The notes: generated by a model from the letters alone, not told the origin. Shown: positions 17,131 to 26,486, counted from the first letter of the stretch. The stretch is 64,000 bases of DNA from UBA7672 sp041398245 (GCA_041398245.1 JAWKVC010000010.1:1-64000); one strand, 5' to 3'. Numbers and translations: made by a program.

Positions 17131-18255
17131 CTAGAGACTCGGATTGATCAGGTATTTCTCGCCCGTGGACTTGCGATTGTAGGCCCGGATCGTTTCCGCA
17201 TCGAGCGCCTGGTGGAGCGAGATCGTCTTCGTGTAGTGGCTGGCGAAGGTCGTTTTCAGCTCCGCCGCGACGCGTGCGCGCAGCTTGCCGGCTTCTTCCA
17301 TGCCGATCTTCTGGAGGAATGGCGTCAGCAGGAAGCCGCCGACGCCCCAGGCCATGCCATAGCCCGCCGTGAGGATGGTCGGCTCAAGATTCAGGCGGCC
17401 GTAGATATAGACCTGCTTGTGGCGAGAGGAACCGTAGCGGCTGAACGGCTCCTTGGCGCTCAGCGAGATTTCCATCGCCTGCAGGATCTGCCCGGCCAGC
17501 TTGCCGCCGCCGATGGCGTCAAAGCCCAGCGTCGCGCCTGTCGCGCTGATCGCGCGCACGAGGTCTTCCATGAAGGTCGGCTTCGAGGAGTCGACGATGT
17601 ACTTCGCGCCGATGTCCTTCAGGATTTTCGTCTGCTCGTCCGAGCGCACGATGTTGACCAGATCAACGCCATCCTTGAGGCAGATCTTGTTCAGCATCTG
17701 GCCGAGGTTCGATGCAGCGGCCGTGTGAACCAGCGCGGTGTGTCCTTCCATCTGCATGGTCTTCACCATGGCGAGCGCGGTCAGCGGGTTCACGAAACAG
17801 GATGCGCCATCCGCCGCCGTGGCGCCGGCCGGCAACGGCAGCGCGGCCTTGGCCTTCACGGTGCGATAGCGCGCGTACATCTCGCCGCCCAGAATGGCGA
17901 CGGTCTTGCCCATCAGCGCCTGCGCCTCGGGAGACGACCCCGCCGCGACGACCGTGCCCGCGCCTTCGTTTCCGACCGGCATGGCCTGATCGATCCGCGC
18001 CGAGACCATGCGCATGGCCGCGTCCGGTACGGCGGCCGTCACGACCACATTGTCGCCCGAACCCGTCGACTTGAGCGTCGAGACGTCGCCGGGGCCGATC
18101 AGCAGGCCAAGGTCGGAAGGATTGATTGGCGTCGCCTCGATCCGCACCACGATCTCGTCCGGCGCCGGGTCCGGCACAGACAGCTTCGCCAGCGAGAGTT
18201 CAAGCTCGCCGCTCTTCTTGATCAGGCTGCGCAGCTGAAGGTTTTCGAGCGCCAT
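17131..18255 (-). CDS. MDR-family zinc-free quinone oxidoreductase-like protein
   Basis: A 374-aa medium-chain dehydrogenase/reductase. The GroES-like N-terminal domain has VRIEATPINPSDLGLLIGPG and VGNEGAGTVVAAGSSP, the usual GNEGAG turn. The Rossmann domain carries ALVHTAAASNLGQMLNKICL, a variant of the dinucleotide-binding glycine motif, then IVRSDEQTKILKDIGAKYIV. The cysteine and histidine ligands of zinc dehydrogenases are absent, so it belongs with NADPH-dependent quinone or enoyl reductases. GGGAGA lies before the ATG. It follows the MATE gene on the same strand with a 90-base gap, so co-transcription is possible. Confidence 0.82.
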   Translation of the reverse strand: MALENLQLRSLIKKSGELELSLAKLSVPDPAPDEIVVRIEATPINPSDLGLLIGPGDVSTLKSTGSGDNVVVTAAVPDAAMRMVSARIDQAMPVGNEGAGTVVAAGSSPEAQALMGKTVAILGGEMYARYRTVKAKAALPLPAGATAADGASCFVNPLTALAMVKTMQMEGHTALVHTAAASNLGQMLNKICLKDGVDLVNIVRSDEQTKILKDIGAKYIVDSSKPTFMEDLVRAISATGATLGFDAIGGGKLAGQILQAMEISLSAKEPFSRYGSSRHKQVYIYGRLNLEPTILTAGYGMAWGVGGFLLTPFLQKIGMEEAGKLRARVAAELKTTFASHYTKTISLHQALDAETIRAYNRKSTGEKYLINPSL

Positions 18256-18346
18256 GACGTTTCTCCCGGTAATGTTCTGACACTGTCATCCCTAGAGCAG
18301 GATGGACCCGGGCGGAAGCGGTCAGCGCTAATGCGTGCGTTGAAAC

Positions 18347-19744
18347 CTAGACCATCGCGCGGATAGGCTTGCGTCGCCAGACGAGGCCATAGAACGAGCC
18401 CTGCATCACGAACATCGCGCTGAAAGCCGCCGGATAGGCCCACCAGATGCCGTCGATGCCGATGGAGCGGCTGAGGAACCAGGCTGTCGGCACCTCGACC
18501 GCAAGGATGGCCAGAATTCCGATCGCCGTCGGCGCGAGCACCGTGCCCGAGGAGCGCATCATGCTTGAGAAGACCACGGCAAAGCCGAAGATCACAGCGC
18601 TCCACAGCACGATGTGCAGCAGATGCTGCGTCATCGCCATCACCGACGCATCGGCGATGAACATCTTCACGATGGGGCCGGACAGCAGGTAGACGAGCAG
18701 AACGCCGCCGCCAGTGATGATGAGATTGAGCACCAGCGCTGTGCGCGTGATGGCCCACAACTGATGCCCACGGCCAGCGCCGATGGCCTGCGCCCCCAGG
18801 ATGGAGGCGGTGATTCCGATCGACATGGCCGGGAACTGCACATAGGCGAGAACCTGGTTGATCGCGCCATAGGCCGCCGTCGCGTTCGAGCCGTAGTCGT
18901 TCACCATCCAGAGCAGGGCGATCTCCGCGACGGCGACGAACACCATCTGGACGCCTGTCGGGATGCCGAGCCGCAGCACCAGCTTCAGCACTTTCGGATC
19001 AAGCCGGACGTGCGCGATCAGCTCCGGCGTCGGCGCAAGGATGTGCTTCATGCGCACGAGCCGCCAGCACAGCCACGCCATCGCAACAGTCAGCGAGACC
19101 GCCGAAGCGACGGCGGCGCTGGCGACGCCAAGCGGCGAAAGACCAAGCGCGCCTGTAATCAGCGCCGGGGTCAGCAACAGGCTGACGCCGGCCGACAAGG
19201 CCAGCGTCCACAGCGGCGTCACGGCGTCGCCGACGCCGCGCAGGATCGACGTCGCCAACAGGAACAGGAAGAACATCGGCATCGAGAACATCATGATCTG
19301 CGCATAGAGCGTCGCATCAGCGATGATGTCGGCCGGCGTCTGCAACGCGGCCATCAGCGGGCCCGCGAAGAAACCTCCAAGCAGCGCAATTGCGATCCCG
19401 AAGGTCAGCGACAGCGCGAGCGAGGCCCCGGCGATGGCGTGCACGCGCTCACGGTCGCCTTTGCCATAGGCCTGCCCGATCAGCACCGACGCGCCGGCGC
19501 CAAGGCCGATTACGAAAGCCATCATGAAGAACATGATCGGGAAGAACTGCGTCGCCGCGGCGAGCGCCCGCACGCCGATCATGTGACCCAGGAACACGCT
19601 GTTGATCGTTCCCGACAGCGACTGGAGGATGTTCGACAACATCATCGGCGCCAGGAAGACGACGAAAGCGATCCACAGCGGACGGGCGGCGCGGGCCGCA
19701 GCCCGGGGGTCGAGCGCTCCCTTGTGTGCGGCGTGGTCGTTCAC
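18347..19744 (-). CDS. MATE-family multidrug efflux transporter
   Basis: A 465-aa integral membrane protein with about twelve helices in two MATE halves. The first half begins PLWIAFVVFLAPMMLSNILQ and contains GLGAGASVLIGQAYGKGDRE, the conserved loop after helix 2. The second half repeats it as SIGITASILGAQAIGAGRGH. MATE proteins export cationic drugs in exchange for Na+ or H+. I chose the GTG at 19744 because GGAAG lies 7 bases upstream; an ATG at 19879 would add 45 polar residues not expected in the family. Confidence 0.88.
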   Translation of the reverse strand: MNDHAAHKGALDPRAAARAARPLWIAFVVFLAPMMLSNILQSLSGTINSVFLGHMIGVRALAAATQFFPIMFFMMAFVIGLGAGASVLIGQAYGKGDRERVHAIAGASLALSLTFGIAIALLGGFFAGPLMAALQTPADIIADATLYAQIMMFSMPMFFLFLLATSILRGVGDAVTPLWTLALSAGVSLLLTPALITGALGLSPLGVASAAVASAVSLTVAMAWLCWRLVRMKHILAPTPELIAHVRLDPKVLKLVLRLGIPTGVQMVFVAVAEIALLWMVNDYGSNATAAYGAINQVLAYVQFPAMSIGITASILGAQAIGAGRGHQLWAITRTALVLNLIITGGGVLLVYLLSGPIVKMFIADASVMAMTQHLLHIVLWSAVIFGFAVVFSSMMRSSGTVLAPTAIGILAILAVEVPTAWFLSRSIGIDGIWWAYPAAFSAMFVMQGSFYGLVWRRKPIRAMV

Positions 19745-20015
19745 GGCGGCGCTTCCGTATGCTGACGGGCGCGCGCCCGGGCGGGAGCGGCCGTCGGTTT
19801 CAGGGAGGGTCCAAGAGGCTTCTGCTGGCCCCAGTTCCAGCTGCACAGAGCGATAGAGCGTTTTCTGGCGATTGCGCAATATGGCGCTTTGGCAACGGGC
19901 GCCGACAATCGCCTTGCCCCAAAGCGGGACGGCGCGCTTGACCCGGCAATGCGGGCGGCGTGACTATGCGCCAGAATCCGGTGCTTATTGGCCAGCGCGG
20001 CTGGAGGAGGCGGGC

Positions 20016-20273
20016 ATGAAGCTCAATATCACGGTGGATTGTACGCCCGAGGAGGCGCGCACTTTTCTGGGTCTGCCCGACCTCGCGCCGGTCAACGAGG
20101 TGCTGGTCAGCTCGATCAAGCAGCGGATCGAGCAGAACATCGAACTGGTCAGCCCCGAGTTCTACCTCAAGCAATGGTACTCGATGGGCGGGCAGGCGAC
20201 AGACAGCTTCATGCAGATGATGGCCGCCGGCGCCCGCGCCGCGGCTGGCGATACGCCGGGCAAGAAGAGCTAG
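20016..20273 (+). CDS. DUF6489 family small protein
   Basis: An 85-aa soluble protein: MKLNITVDCTPEEARTFLGL, then PDLAPVNEVLVSSIKQRIEQ, and a QWYSMGGQATDSFMQMM segment. It matches the alphaproteobacterial family DUF6489, whose function is unknown. The ATG at 20016 follows GGAGGAGG. The stop lies 4 bases before the GTG of rpiA, so both are one operon; its conserved place beside a sugar-phosphate enzyme gives no clear functional clue. Confidence 0.8.
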   Translation: MKLNITVDCTPEEARTFLGLPDLAPVNEVLVSSIKQRIEQNIELVSPEFYLKQWYSMGGQATDSFMQMMAAGARAAAGDTPGKKS

Positions 20274-20277
20274 GTCC

Positions 20278-20982
20278 GTGACCTCCGACATCGCCAAGCG
20301 CAATGCAGCCGAGGCTGCGCTCCAGCTCGTGCAGCCGGATATGATCCTCGGCCTCGGCACGGGCTCGACCGCCGCGATCTTCGTCTCCCTGCTGGGCGAG
20401 CACGTGAAGGCGGGCCTCAAGGTGACCTGCACGCCGACGTCGGAGGCGACCGACAAGCTGGCGCGATCGCTGGGCATCCGCATCGTGTCTCCGGACGAAC
20501 TGACCCACATCGATCTCACCATCGACGGGGCGGACGAGTTCGATCCGGCGCTCAACCTGATCAAGGGCGGCGGCGCCGCGCTGCTGCGCGAGAAGATCAT
20601 CGCGGAAGCCTCCGGCCGCATGGTGGTGATCGCCGACGCTTCGAAGGAAGTCGAACGCCTGGGCAGGTTTCCGCTACCGGTCGAAATCAATCCCTTCGCC
20701 GCGGAGCTGACGCGGCGGCGCGTCGAGGCGCGGCTGGGCGAGGTCGGCCTCGGCGGCGTCGCCGGTTCCTGGCGCATGGCGACGAAGGAAAGCCTGCTTC
20801 ACACCGATGGCGGCCACCTGATCCTGGATCTGGCGTGTGGCGCGATCCCGGACGCTCCTGCGCTCGCGGCCATGCTGGACGAGGTTCCCGGCGTGGTCGA
20901 ACACGGACTTTTCATCGGCTATGCCGACGAGGTTCTCGTTGGGGAGGCTGGCGGCGTAAGGCGGGTCGCCGCAGCCGGATAG
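20278..20982 (+). CDS. rpiA: Ribose-5-phosphate isomerase A
   Basis: A 234-aa enzyme interconverting ribose-5-phosphate and ribulose-5-phosphate in the pentose phosphate pathway. Motifs: GLGTGSTAAIFV (phosphate binding), TIDGADEFDPALNLIKGGGA with the catalytic acid region and Lys of KGGG, LLREKIIAEAS, and HTDGGHLILDL near the C-terminus. Full length for the family (about 220-235). The start is GTG, 4 bases after the DUF6489 stop. Confidence 0.96.
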   Translation: MTSDIAKRNAAEAALQLVQPDMILGLGTGSTAAIFVSLLGEHVKAGLKVTCTPTSEATDKLARSLGIRIVSPDELTHIDLTIDGADEFDPALNLIKGGGAALLREKIIAEASGRMVVIADASKEVERLGRFPLPVEINPFAAELTRRRVEARLGEVGLGGVAGSWRMATKESLLHTDGGHLILDLACGAIPDAPALAAMLDEVPGVVEHGLFIGYADEVLVGEAGGVRRVAAAG

Positions 20983-21098
20983 CGCCCGAACCCCTCCAAA
21001 CCTGCCGGAATCGCCGCCGGCCCGCCCCTATGCTTCCTCCGCGGACTGGTCTAGACGCACGCCCGACACACGCTTCGGTCCGAGACGGGATTTTCAAA

Positions 21099-21620
21099 AT
21101 GCGGATGATCGCCCTGGCCCTTCTGGGAACTGTCCTCGCCGCTGGCTGCCAGCCGACGGTTCAGGATGGCATGCCGGTGGCTGAGCGCCGCCTCGCCGAG
21201 AAGATCGTGGATTCCGGCCTGCTGGTTCCCGTCGGCGAAGGAAGCCAGCGCCAGATGGCGGGACAGCTGGCCCAGCAGGCGATGATGGGCGGCGCCCTCG
21301 CGCCCGAGCAATTCGTGCAGGCGGCCATGGCGATCGAGCGCGCGCTGGAGCCGGTGGCGAAGGAAGCCCGCGAAACCGCGATCAAGGGCCTCGTGGACGC
21401 CTACAACGTCAAGGAACTCGAACTTCTCGTCGACTTCTTCGTTTCGAAACAGGGCGAGCAGGTCCGCAACAAGATCACCGAGGCGCTGGAACCCAGCCAG
21501 GCCCTGATGAACGAACGGGCCCAGACAGTGACGGCCGAAGCGCTGCAGCGGCTCAAGGCTGCTTGGCCCGCGCCGACGCCGACGCCTGCTGCACCGCAAG
21601 GTGATCCGCGGTCGAACTAG
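21099..21620 (+). CDS. Lipoprotein, DUF2059-like helical protein
   Basis: A 173-aa protein with signal sequence MRMIALALLGTVLAAGC, whose lipobox places the cysteine at residue 17. The mature part is helical: LVDAYNVKELELLVDFFVSK, preceded by RALEPVAKEARETAIKGL, resembles the DUF2059 pattern in which a segment helps pack a C-terminal four-helix bundle. It ends in a short Pro/Ala tail. Function unknown. It lies alone between rpiA and a secreted-repeat gene, with only a weak ribosome binding site. Confidence 0.6.
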   Translation: MRMIALALLGTVLAAGCQPTVQDGMPVAERRLAEKIVDSGLLVPVGEGSQRQMAGQLAQQAMMGGALAPEQFVQAAMAIERALEPVAKEARETAIKGLVDAYNVKELELLVDFFVSKQGEQVRNKITEALEPSQALMNERAQTVTAEALQRLKAAWPAPTPTPAAPQGDPRSN

Positions 21621-21706
21621 GGCTGCATCCCGCGCGTTGTGCCTCGGGGCAGGCGTGTTAGCCTGCCCGGCAGAGCTTCTCACAACGAGAGCACGGGAGA
21701 GACGAC

Positions 21707-22072
21707 ATGCGCTTGTCTGCTGGTTTGATTGCCATTGGCCTCCTGGCCACTGCGGGGTCCGCTTGGGCGACGCCGCCCGGCGTGACGGAGAAGGACGGCG
21801 CCTTCATCGCTCCGGATGGCAAGCCGCTCTACACATTCGCGCGCGACACGGCCCCGGGCAAGTCCTCGTGCAACGCCGGCTGCGCGGCCGCATGGCCGCC
21901 GCTTGTGGCGGCTGCCGACGCCGCCGACGATGGCGACTGGACCGTCATCACGCGGGATGATGGCTCGAAGCAGTGGGCCTACAAGGGCAAGCCGCTTTAT
22001 ACCTTCGCCCGCGACGCCGCTGGCGCAGCCGCCACGGGCGTAAGCGCCGCCTGGCCACTGGCGGTGAAGTAA
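21707..22072 (+). CDS. Secreted repeat protein (COG4315/PF03640 type)
   Basis: A 121-aa secreted protein. After a signal peptide cleaved near SAWA-T, two copies of the family repeat are visible: GKPLYTFARDTAPGKSSCNA with a following CAAAWPPL, and GKPLYTFARDAAGAAATGVS with SAAWPLAV. The motif G-x-x-LY-x-F-x-x-D...C...C...W-P-P matches the short secreted repeat family of unknown function, whose members often sit near redox proteins. Glutathione reductase follows 84 bases downstream on the same strand. Confidence 0.8.
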   Translation: MRLSAGLIAIGLLATAGSAWATPPGVTEKDGAFIAPDGKPLYTFARDTAPGKSSCNAGCAAAWPPLVAAADAADDGDWTVITRDDGSKQWAYKGKPLYTFARDAAGAAATGVSAAWPLAVK

Positions 22073-22156
22073 ATCTGCACGGGCCATAGGGTCCGCCTGC
22101 ACTTTCCCGGCGGGCCCGCCACCCCTAGATAGAAGCCTCGCAAAGCGGGGCCGCCC

Positions 22157-23536
22157 ATGAGCTATGACTACGATCTTTTCGTGATTGGGGCGGGCTCCGG
22201 CGGCGTACGGGCGGCGCGGCTGGCGGCGATGACCGGCGCCAAGGTCGGCGTGGCGGAGGAATACCGGGCGGGCGGCACCTGCGTGGTGCGCGGCTGTATC
22301 CCCAAGAAATACAGGGTCTACGCGAGCGAATACGGCCGCACGCTCACCAACATGAAGGGCTATGGCTGGACGGTCGAAGGCGCGTCCTACGACCACAACC
22401 TGTTCATGGACCGCATGCACCGCGAGATCGACCGGCTGTCCGGCATCTACGCGCGCAACCTGCGCAATGCCGGCGCCGAGCTGATCGATGATCGCGCCGA
22501 ATTCGTCGACGCCCATACCCTGAAGTTGGTGAACTCCGGCCGCACGGTGACAGCCGCGAAAATCCTGATCGCGGCGGGCGGCCGGCCCGTCATGCCGAAG
22601 GATGTCGAAGGCATCGATCTCGCGATGACCTCCAACGAGATGTTCCATCTCGACGGCGTGCCGGAGCATATCGCGATTGTCGGCGGCGGTTACATCGCCG
22701 TGGAGTTCGCCGGCATCATGAGCGGTCTCGGCGCCCGCGTCTGCCTCGTCTACCGGCGCGAGGTCGTGCTGCGCGGTTTCGACGATGACGTGCGCACGCA
22801 CATTCATGAAGAACTGAAACGCAAGGGCGTGAGGGTCGTCACCAACGCAACGCCGACAAGCATCCGCAAGGACGGCGGCAAGCTCACCATGAAGCTGTCG
22901 AATGGCGAGTCCGTGACAGCGGACAAGGTGCTCTACGCGATCGGCCGCGAACCGTTCACCGAAGGGCTCGGTCTCGACAAGGCCGGCGTGAAGGTCAACG
23001 ACGCCGGCGCTGTGATCGTGGATGAATACTCGCGCACCAACATCCCCCACATCTTCGCGGTCGGCGACGTCACTGACCGGCTGAACCTGACGCCGGTCGC
23101 GATCCGCGAGGGGCAGGCCTTCGCCCAGACCGAGTTCATGGACCGCCCGACCGCATTCGACCATGCCGACGTGCCGCATGCGGTCTTTGCCCAGCCGCCG
23201 GCCGGCGTCGTCGGGCTGACCGAGGCCGAGGCCCGCAAGGCGTTCGGCGCCATCGACATCTACAAGACGCGCTTCCGCCCGATGAAGGACATGCTGACCG
23301 ACGATGAGGAGCGGGTGATGATGAAGATCGTCGTCCGCGCCAAGGACGACAAGGTGGTCGGCGTCCATATTGTCGGACCGGATGCGCCGGAAATCATCCA
23401 GGCCGTGGCGATTGCCGTGAAAATGGGAGCCACAAAGGCCGATTTCGACCGGACCTGCGCGCTGCACCCCTCAATCGCAGAGGAACTGGTCACGATGCGC
23501 GAGAAGTATGTTCCGCCGGAACTGAAGCCTGTATAG
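22157..23536 (+). CDS. gor: Glutathione-disulfide reductase
   Basis: A 459-aa FAD-dependent disulfide reductase. The FAD-binding GAGSGG (11-16) is followed by the redox motif GGTCVVRGCIPKK with Cys42 and Cys47. The NADPH domain starts IAIVGGGYIAVEFA, and FAVGDVTDRLNLTPVAIREG completes the FAD site. The C-terminal HPSIAEE supplies the catalytic histidine, with HPS rather than the more usual HPT. GTCVVRGCIPKK, in place of GTCLNVGCIPSK, separates glutathione reductases from lipoamide dehydrogenases. It regenerates GSH used by the GSTs in this window. Confidence 0.92.
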   Translation: MSYDYDLFVIGAGSGGVRAARLAAMTGAKVGVAEEYRAGGTCVVRGCIPKKYRVYASEYGRTLTNMKGYGWTVEGASYDHNLFMDRMHREIDRLSGIYARNLRNAGAELIDDRAEFVDAHTLKLVNSGRTVTAAKILIAAGGRPVMPKDVEGIDLAMTSNEMFHLDGVPEHIAIVGGGYIAVEFAGIMSGLGARVCLVYRREVVLRGFDDDVRTHIHEELKRKGVRVVTNATPTSIRKDGGKLTMKLSNGESVTADKVLYAIGREPFTEGLGLDKAGVKVNDAGAVIVDEYSRTNIPHIFAVGDVTDRLNLTPVAIREGQAFAQTEFMDRPTAFDHADVPHAVFAQPPAGVVGLTEAEARKAFGAIDIYKTRFRPMKDMLTDDEERVMMKIVVRAKDDKVVGVHIVGPDAPEIIQAVAIAVKMGATKADFDRTCALHPSIAEELVTMREKYVPPELKPV

Positions 23537-23545
23537 AATAGCTGT

Positions 23546-23884
23546 ATGACCCCGCAGTCCTACAAGAAGACCCATAACTGGACGAAGTGGTGGCGGCCGC
23601 CGAATTTCGGCTGGCGCTACCTGAACTACGTCATGATCGTCGCCGGTCTGGTGGTGGGCTTCGGTCTCTGGTTCATGCCGAACAAGTGGGTTGAGCCCGA
23701 GATTGCGGCGGGATTCGCCGAACAGGTGAGGCTCGAAAAGCTGGGCAAGCAGCTGCAGGCCCAGCGGGACGAACATGAGCGCATGGTGGACGAGCTGGGG
23801 CTCGTCTATATCGAGCCCGGGACGAATCCCTTTCTGCCGCCGCCCTCGCAGCGCGACAAGGCATCGCCACAGGACTCGCAATAG
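23546..23884 (+). CDS. Hypothetical single-pass membrane protein
   Basis: A 112-aa protein not recognised. It has a basic, Trp-rich N-terminus (KKTHNWTKWWRPPNFGWRYL), one membrane helix at about residues 28-46 (NYVMIVAGLVVGFGLWFM), a charged amphipathic helix, and a Pro/Ser tail. It starts 9 bases after gor stops, so it is probably co-transcribed. Confidence 0.55.
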   Translation: MTPQSYKKTHNWTKWWRPPNFGWRYLNYVMIVAGLVVGFGLWFMPNKWVEPEIAAGFAEQVRLEKLGKQLQAQRDEHERMVDELGLVYIEPGTNPFLPPPSQRDKASPQDSQ

Positions 23885-23970
23885 GATCGCGGCCTGCGGC
23901 TTGACGCGGCGGGCGAACCGGACGACGCCTTTCGGAGAAATCCATTAACCAGTAGGCGGGAGCAGGGCCT

Positions 23971-24825
23971 GTGTCGCTGCGGACGGTTTCCGTCGTGAAC
24001 ATGAAAGGCGGCGTCGGCAAGTCCACCACGGTGGCCAGCCTCGCCGAAGTCCTGGCGTCCGAAGGGATGCGGGTGCTGGTGATCGATCTCGATCCGCAGT
24101 CCAACGTCTCGATGATGCTGGCCGGGCAGGACAAGTGGATCGAGCTGCGCCAGTCGAACCGCACGATCGACGACTACTTCAACCAGTATGTCTATGGCGG
24201 CGAGCCGCGCTTCTTCCGCGACTTCATTGCGCCGCGCGTCAGCGACATCGCCGGCGAGCCGACGCTGGACCTGCTGATCTCGACGCCGGAGTTCCGCTAC
24301 ATCGAGCGCCATGCCCTCGAAAAGTGGGTCAGCCAGGGCTTCGATATCCGCCAGCTCAACACGCGCTTCTCGCGCCTGACCCACTCGGCCATCGAGAACG
24401 TGGCGGACAGCTACGACCTCGTCCTCTTCGATTGCCCGCCGGGAATCTCGATGTTCGCCGAGGCGGCGATCGAGCTCTCCGAATTCATCGTGATCCCGAC
24501 CATTCCCGACTATGTCTCGCGTCTCGGCATCTTCGCCTTCCGCAAGCGCGCCCTGCGCTCGATGGAGCAGCGCCGTTTCACGGATGATCGCATCTGGACG
24601 CTGATCACCAAGTTCGAGGAACACAACAGCCTGCACCAGAGCGAGGCTGCGCTGTTGAAGGAACAGTTTAACGTGTTCGATGCGCGCATACCGCAGGCCG
24701 AGCAGATCGCGCGCGCCGCTGAATGGTCCGAGGCGCGGCGCACGCTGGAACAGAAATATGGCGAGGCGACGCCGGTGATCCGCAAGTTCGCGGCGGAGTT
24801 CCGCGAACGCGCCGGCCTGATCTAG
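23971..24825 (+). CDS. Orphan ParA/MinD-type ATPase
   Basis: A 284-aa P-loop ATPase of the ParA superfamily. The deviant Walker A motif KGGVGKST (12-19) has the signature lysine, switch I is DLDPQSNVSMML, and the Walker B-like strand is YDLVLFDCPPGIS. No adjacent parB or parS-like sites are seen, and the sequence is unlike chromosomal ParA. It belongs with orphan ParA proteins that position protein clusters or other cargo. The start is GTG after GGGAGCAGGG. The next gene begins 13 bases downstream and is the natural candidate partner. Confidence 0.8.
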   Translation: MSLRTVSVVNMKGGVGKSTTVASLAEVLASEGMRVLVIDLDPQSNVSMMLAGQDKWIELRQSNRTIDDYFNQYVYGGEPRFFRDFIAPRVSDIAGEPTLDLLISTPEFRYIERHALEKWVSQGFDIRQLNTRFSRLTHSAIENVADSYDLVLFDCPPGISMFAEAAIELSEFIVIPTIPDYVSRLGIFAFRKRALRSMEQRRFTDDRIWTLITKFEEHNSLHQSEAALLKEQFNVFDARIPQAEQIARAAEWSEARRTLEQKYGEATPVIRKFAAEFRERAGLI

Positions 24826-24838
24826 CGAAGGGCAAGCC

Positions 24839-25204
24839 ATGATCGACCGCGCGTTGTCGAACATGTTCAAGGTCGTCACCGACGAAGCCGCCGCCAATCC
24901 GGCGTTCGCCAAGAAGCTTGAGGATCAGCTTGCGAAGCTTGGGCAGGACCTTGCCGAGAAGCGCCTTGCCGAGCGCAGCATCGAAGGCTTTCACCCGCTG
25001 GTGGAATACCGGAAGGACGCTGCCGCCTTCGAATCCCGGCTGACCAAATTCGACGCCAAGGCGCTGAAGGCGCTGATCGCGCAGCATCATCTCGATCCGG
25101 CCAATACGCTGAAGGGCAAGGGAACGAAGAAGGCGCTTGCCGCGCATATCCTCGAAGCCGCCCGCAAGCGGGCCGAACGCGACGCCAGACTGTTCGAGTA
25201 CTAG
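24839..25204 (+). CDS. Hypothetical ParA-linked helical protein
   Basis: A 121-aa soluble, charged protein, not recognised by name. The N-terminal half is predicted helical (NPAFAKKLEDQLAKLGQDLA). The C-terminal half, KFDAKALKALIAQHHLDPAN then KGTKKALAAHILEAARKRAE, resembles a small SAP/Rho-N-like helix-turn-helix that could bind nucleic acid. It starts 13 bases after the ParA-like gene and would be co-expressed; a partner or cargo-adaptor role is inference. Confidence 0.55.
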   Translation: MIDRALSNMFKVVTDEAAANPAFAKKLEDQLAKLGQDLAEKRLAERSIEGFHPLVEYRKDAAAFESRLTKFDAKALKALIAQHHLDPANTLKGKGTKKALAAHILEAARKRAERDARLFEY

Positions 25205-25307
25205 CGTCTCCCCGGATGCCAGCCCAACATCAGCAGACACTGCCGGGTTTCGTTGACGCCGGGCCGATTGGCTGTCGGAATGGCCGGGTGGAACCAGGGG
25301 ATAGGCC

Positions 25308-25766
25308 ATGAGACGCATCGCAGTTCTGGGCGTCATGCTCGCATGTGCGTCCGCCGCCGCGCAGGAGCAGGATGGTCCCGACTACCTGATCTCCTGCAAG
25401 GCGACCCACGAGGTGAGCTGCATCGGGCCGCGCTGCGATGTCGGGGACGAGCAGGATCTGCCGGTGGTCCTGTCGATCTCAAGCAGGTCCGGCGCTGGCG
25501 AACTCTGCACCTACACCTACTGCCGGTCCTTCATGCTCATGCCGGAGCCGGGCGAGGAAATTTCCTCGGCCGTCGCGCGCCTGACCGGTTTCACCCTGTC
25601 GGAGTCGCGCGGATCGACCGAGGAACATATCGGCCGCCCGTCGATCGACTTCCAGCTTTCCGTGTCCCCCGACCACGCCACCTTCACCCTGTTCGGCGCT
25701 GGCGGCGGCGGCATGAGCGGCTGGGCCGGCGCGTGCGAGCGCGAGATCGACGACGGATCAGAGTAG
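25308..25766 (+). CDS. Hypothetical secreted protein
   Basis: A 152-aa protein with a signal peptide ending at about ASAAAQ. The mature part has five cysteines before the end (SCKATHEVSCIGPRC, ELCTYTYC), suggesting disulfides, and a final CEREIDD. Not recognised; similar short exported proteins are common in this bacterial group. Its 3' end overlaps the convergent dienelactone-hydrolase gene by 9 bases. Confidence 0.55.
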   Translation: MRRIAVLGVMLACASAAAQEQDGPDYLISCKATHEVSCIGPRCDVGDEQDLPVVLSISSRSGAGELCTYTYCRSFMLMPEPGEEISSAVARLTGFTLSESRGSTEEHIGRPSIDFQLSVSPDHATFTLFGAGGGGMSGWAGACEREIDDGSE

Positions 25767-26486
25767 CCTCCGCGCATACAGCGCCAGCACGCGCTGCCAA
25801 TGCTGTTCGGCAGCCAGCTTGTGATAGGCGCGGCGTTCCGGAAAGCCGAAACCGTGGTCGGTGTCCGGATATTGCTCAACCTCGCCATTGGCGCCAGCGA
25901 GTTCGCGCTTGAGCTGGTCAACCATTTCCTGCGGCGCCCAGTGATCGCGTTCGGCGCAGGCGAAATAGAATTCCGCAGCTGAGCGCTTGGCCACAAGGTG
26001 AGGGCTGTTCTCGTTCTCGGTCACCAGCCGCACGCCATAGATCGACGCGGTCGCCTTCACGTTGGGACGGTCCTTCGCGGCGCACACCGCGAAGCGTCCG
26101 CTCATGCAATAGCCGATCGTGCCGACGCGCGTTTCATCCGCCTGGGCGTCAGCCGCGGCGAAGCCGAGCATCGCATCCACATCCGACATCACCATGGGGA
26201 TTTCGAGCGTCGACATCAGGTCGGCCATCTTCTTCCGCCAGGGACTGTCGGCTTCGTACTCGATTGGACCCAGCTCCATCACGCCAGCGCGGTAATAGAG
26301 ATTGGGCAACATCACATAGTAGCCGGAGGTTGCGAACCGCCGCGCCATGTCGCGCAGCTCCTCGCGGATGGCAGGGGCGTCCATCAGGAAGACGATCACC
26401 GGAAACGGCCCGCCGCGATCCGGATGAACGATGAAGGTGGAGCAGACGCCATCCGGCGTCGTGATCTCTGTCTGGTGTTCGATCAT
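25758..26486 (-). CDS. Dienelactone hydrolase family protein
   Basis: A 242-aa alpha/beta hydrolase of the DLH family. The nucleophile elbow is GYCMSG, with Cys as nucleophile as in true dienelactone hydrolases; the acid lies near CAERDHWAP and the histidine in YPDTDHGFGFPER. MIEHQTEITTPDGVCSTFIV opens the fold. Substrates of this family range from dienelactones in chloroaromatic degradation to other cyclic esters; no pathway genes are nearby, so the substrate is open. Confidence 0.85.
   Translation of the reverse strand: MIEHQTEITTPDGVCSTFIVHPDRGGPFPVIVFLMDAPAIREELRDMARRFATSGYYVMLPNLYYRAGVMELGPIEYEADSPWRKKMADLMSTLEIPMVMSDVDAMLGFAAADAQADETRVGTIGYCMSGRFAVCAAKDRPNVKATASIYGVRLVTENENSPHLVAKRSAAEFYFACAERDHWAPQEMVDQLKRELAGANGEVEQYPDTDHGFGFPERRAYHKLAAEQHWQRVLALYARRLL

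Noticed and set aside
21680..23467. 595-codon frame opposite gor
   Set aside because: It is antisense to a fully motif-supported glutathione reductase and has no recognisable protein features.
23971..24825. Chromosome partition locus (parA of parABS)
   Set aside because: No parB, no parS-like 16-bp palindromes and no gidA/rsmG neighbours; the protein resembles orphan ParA types.
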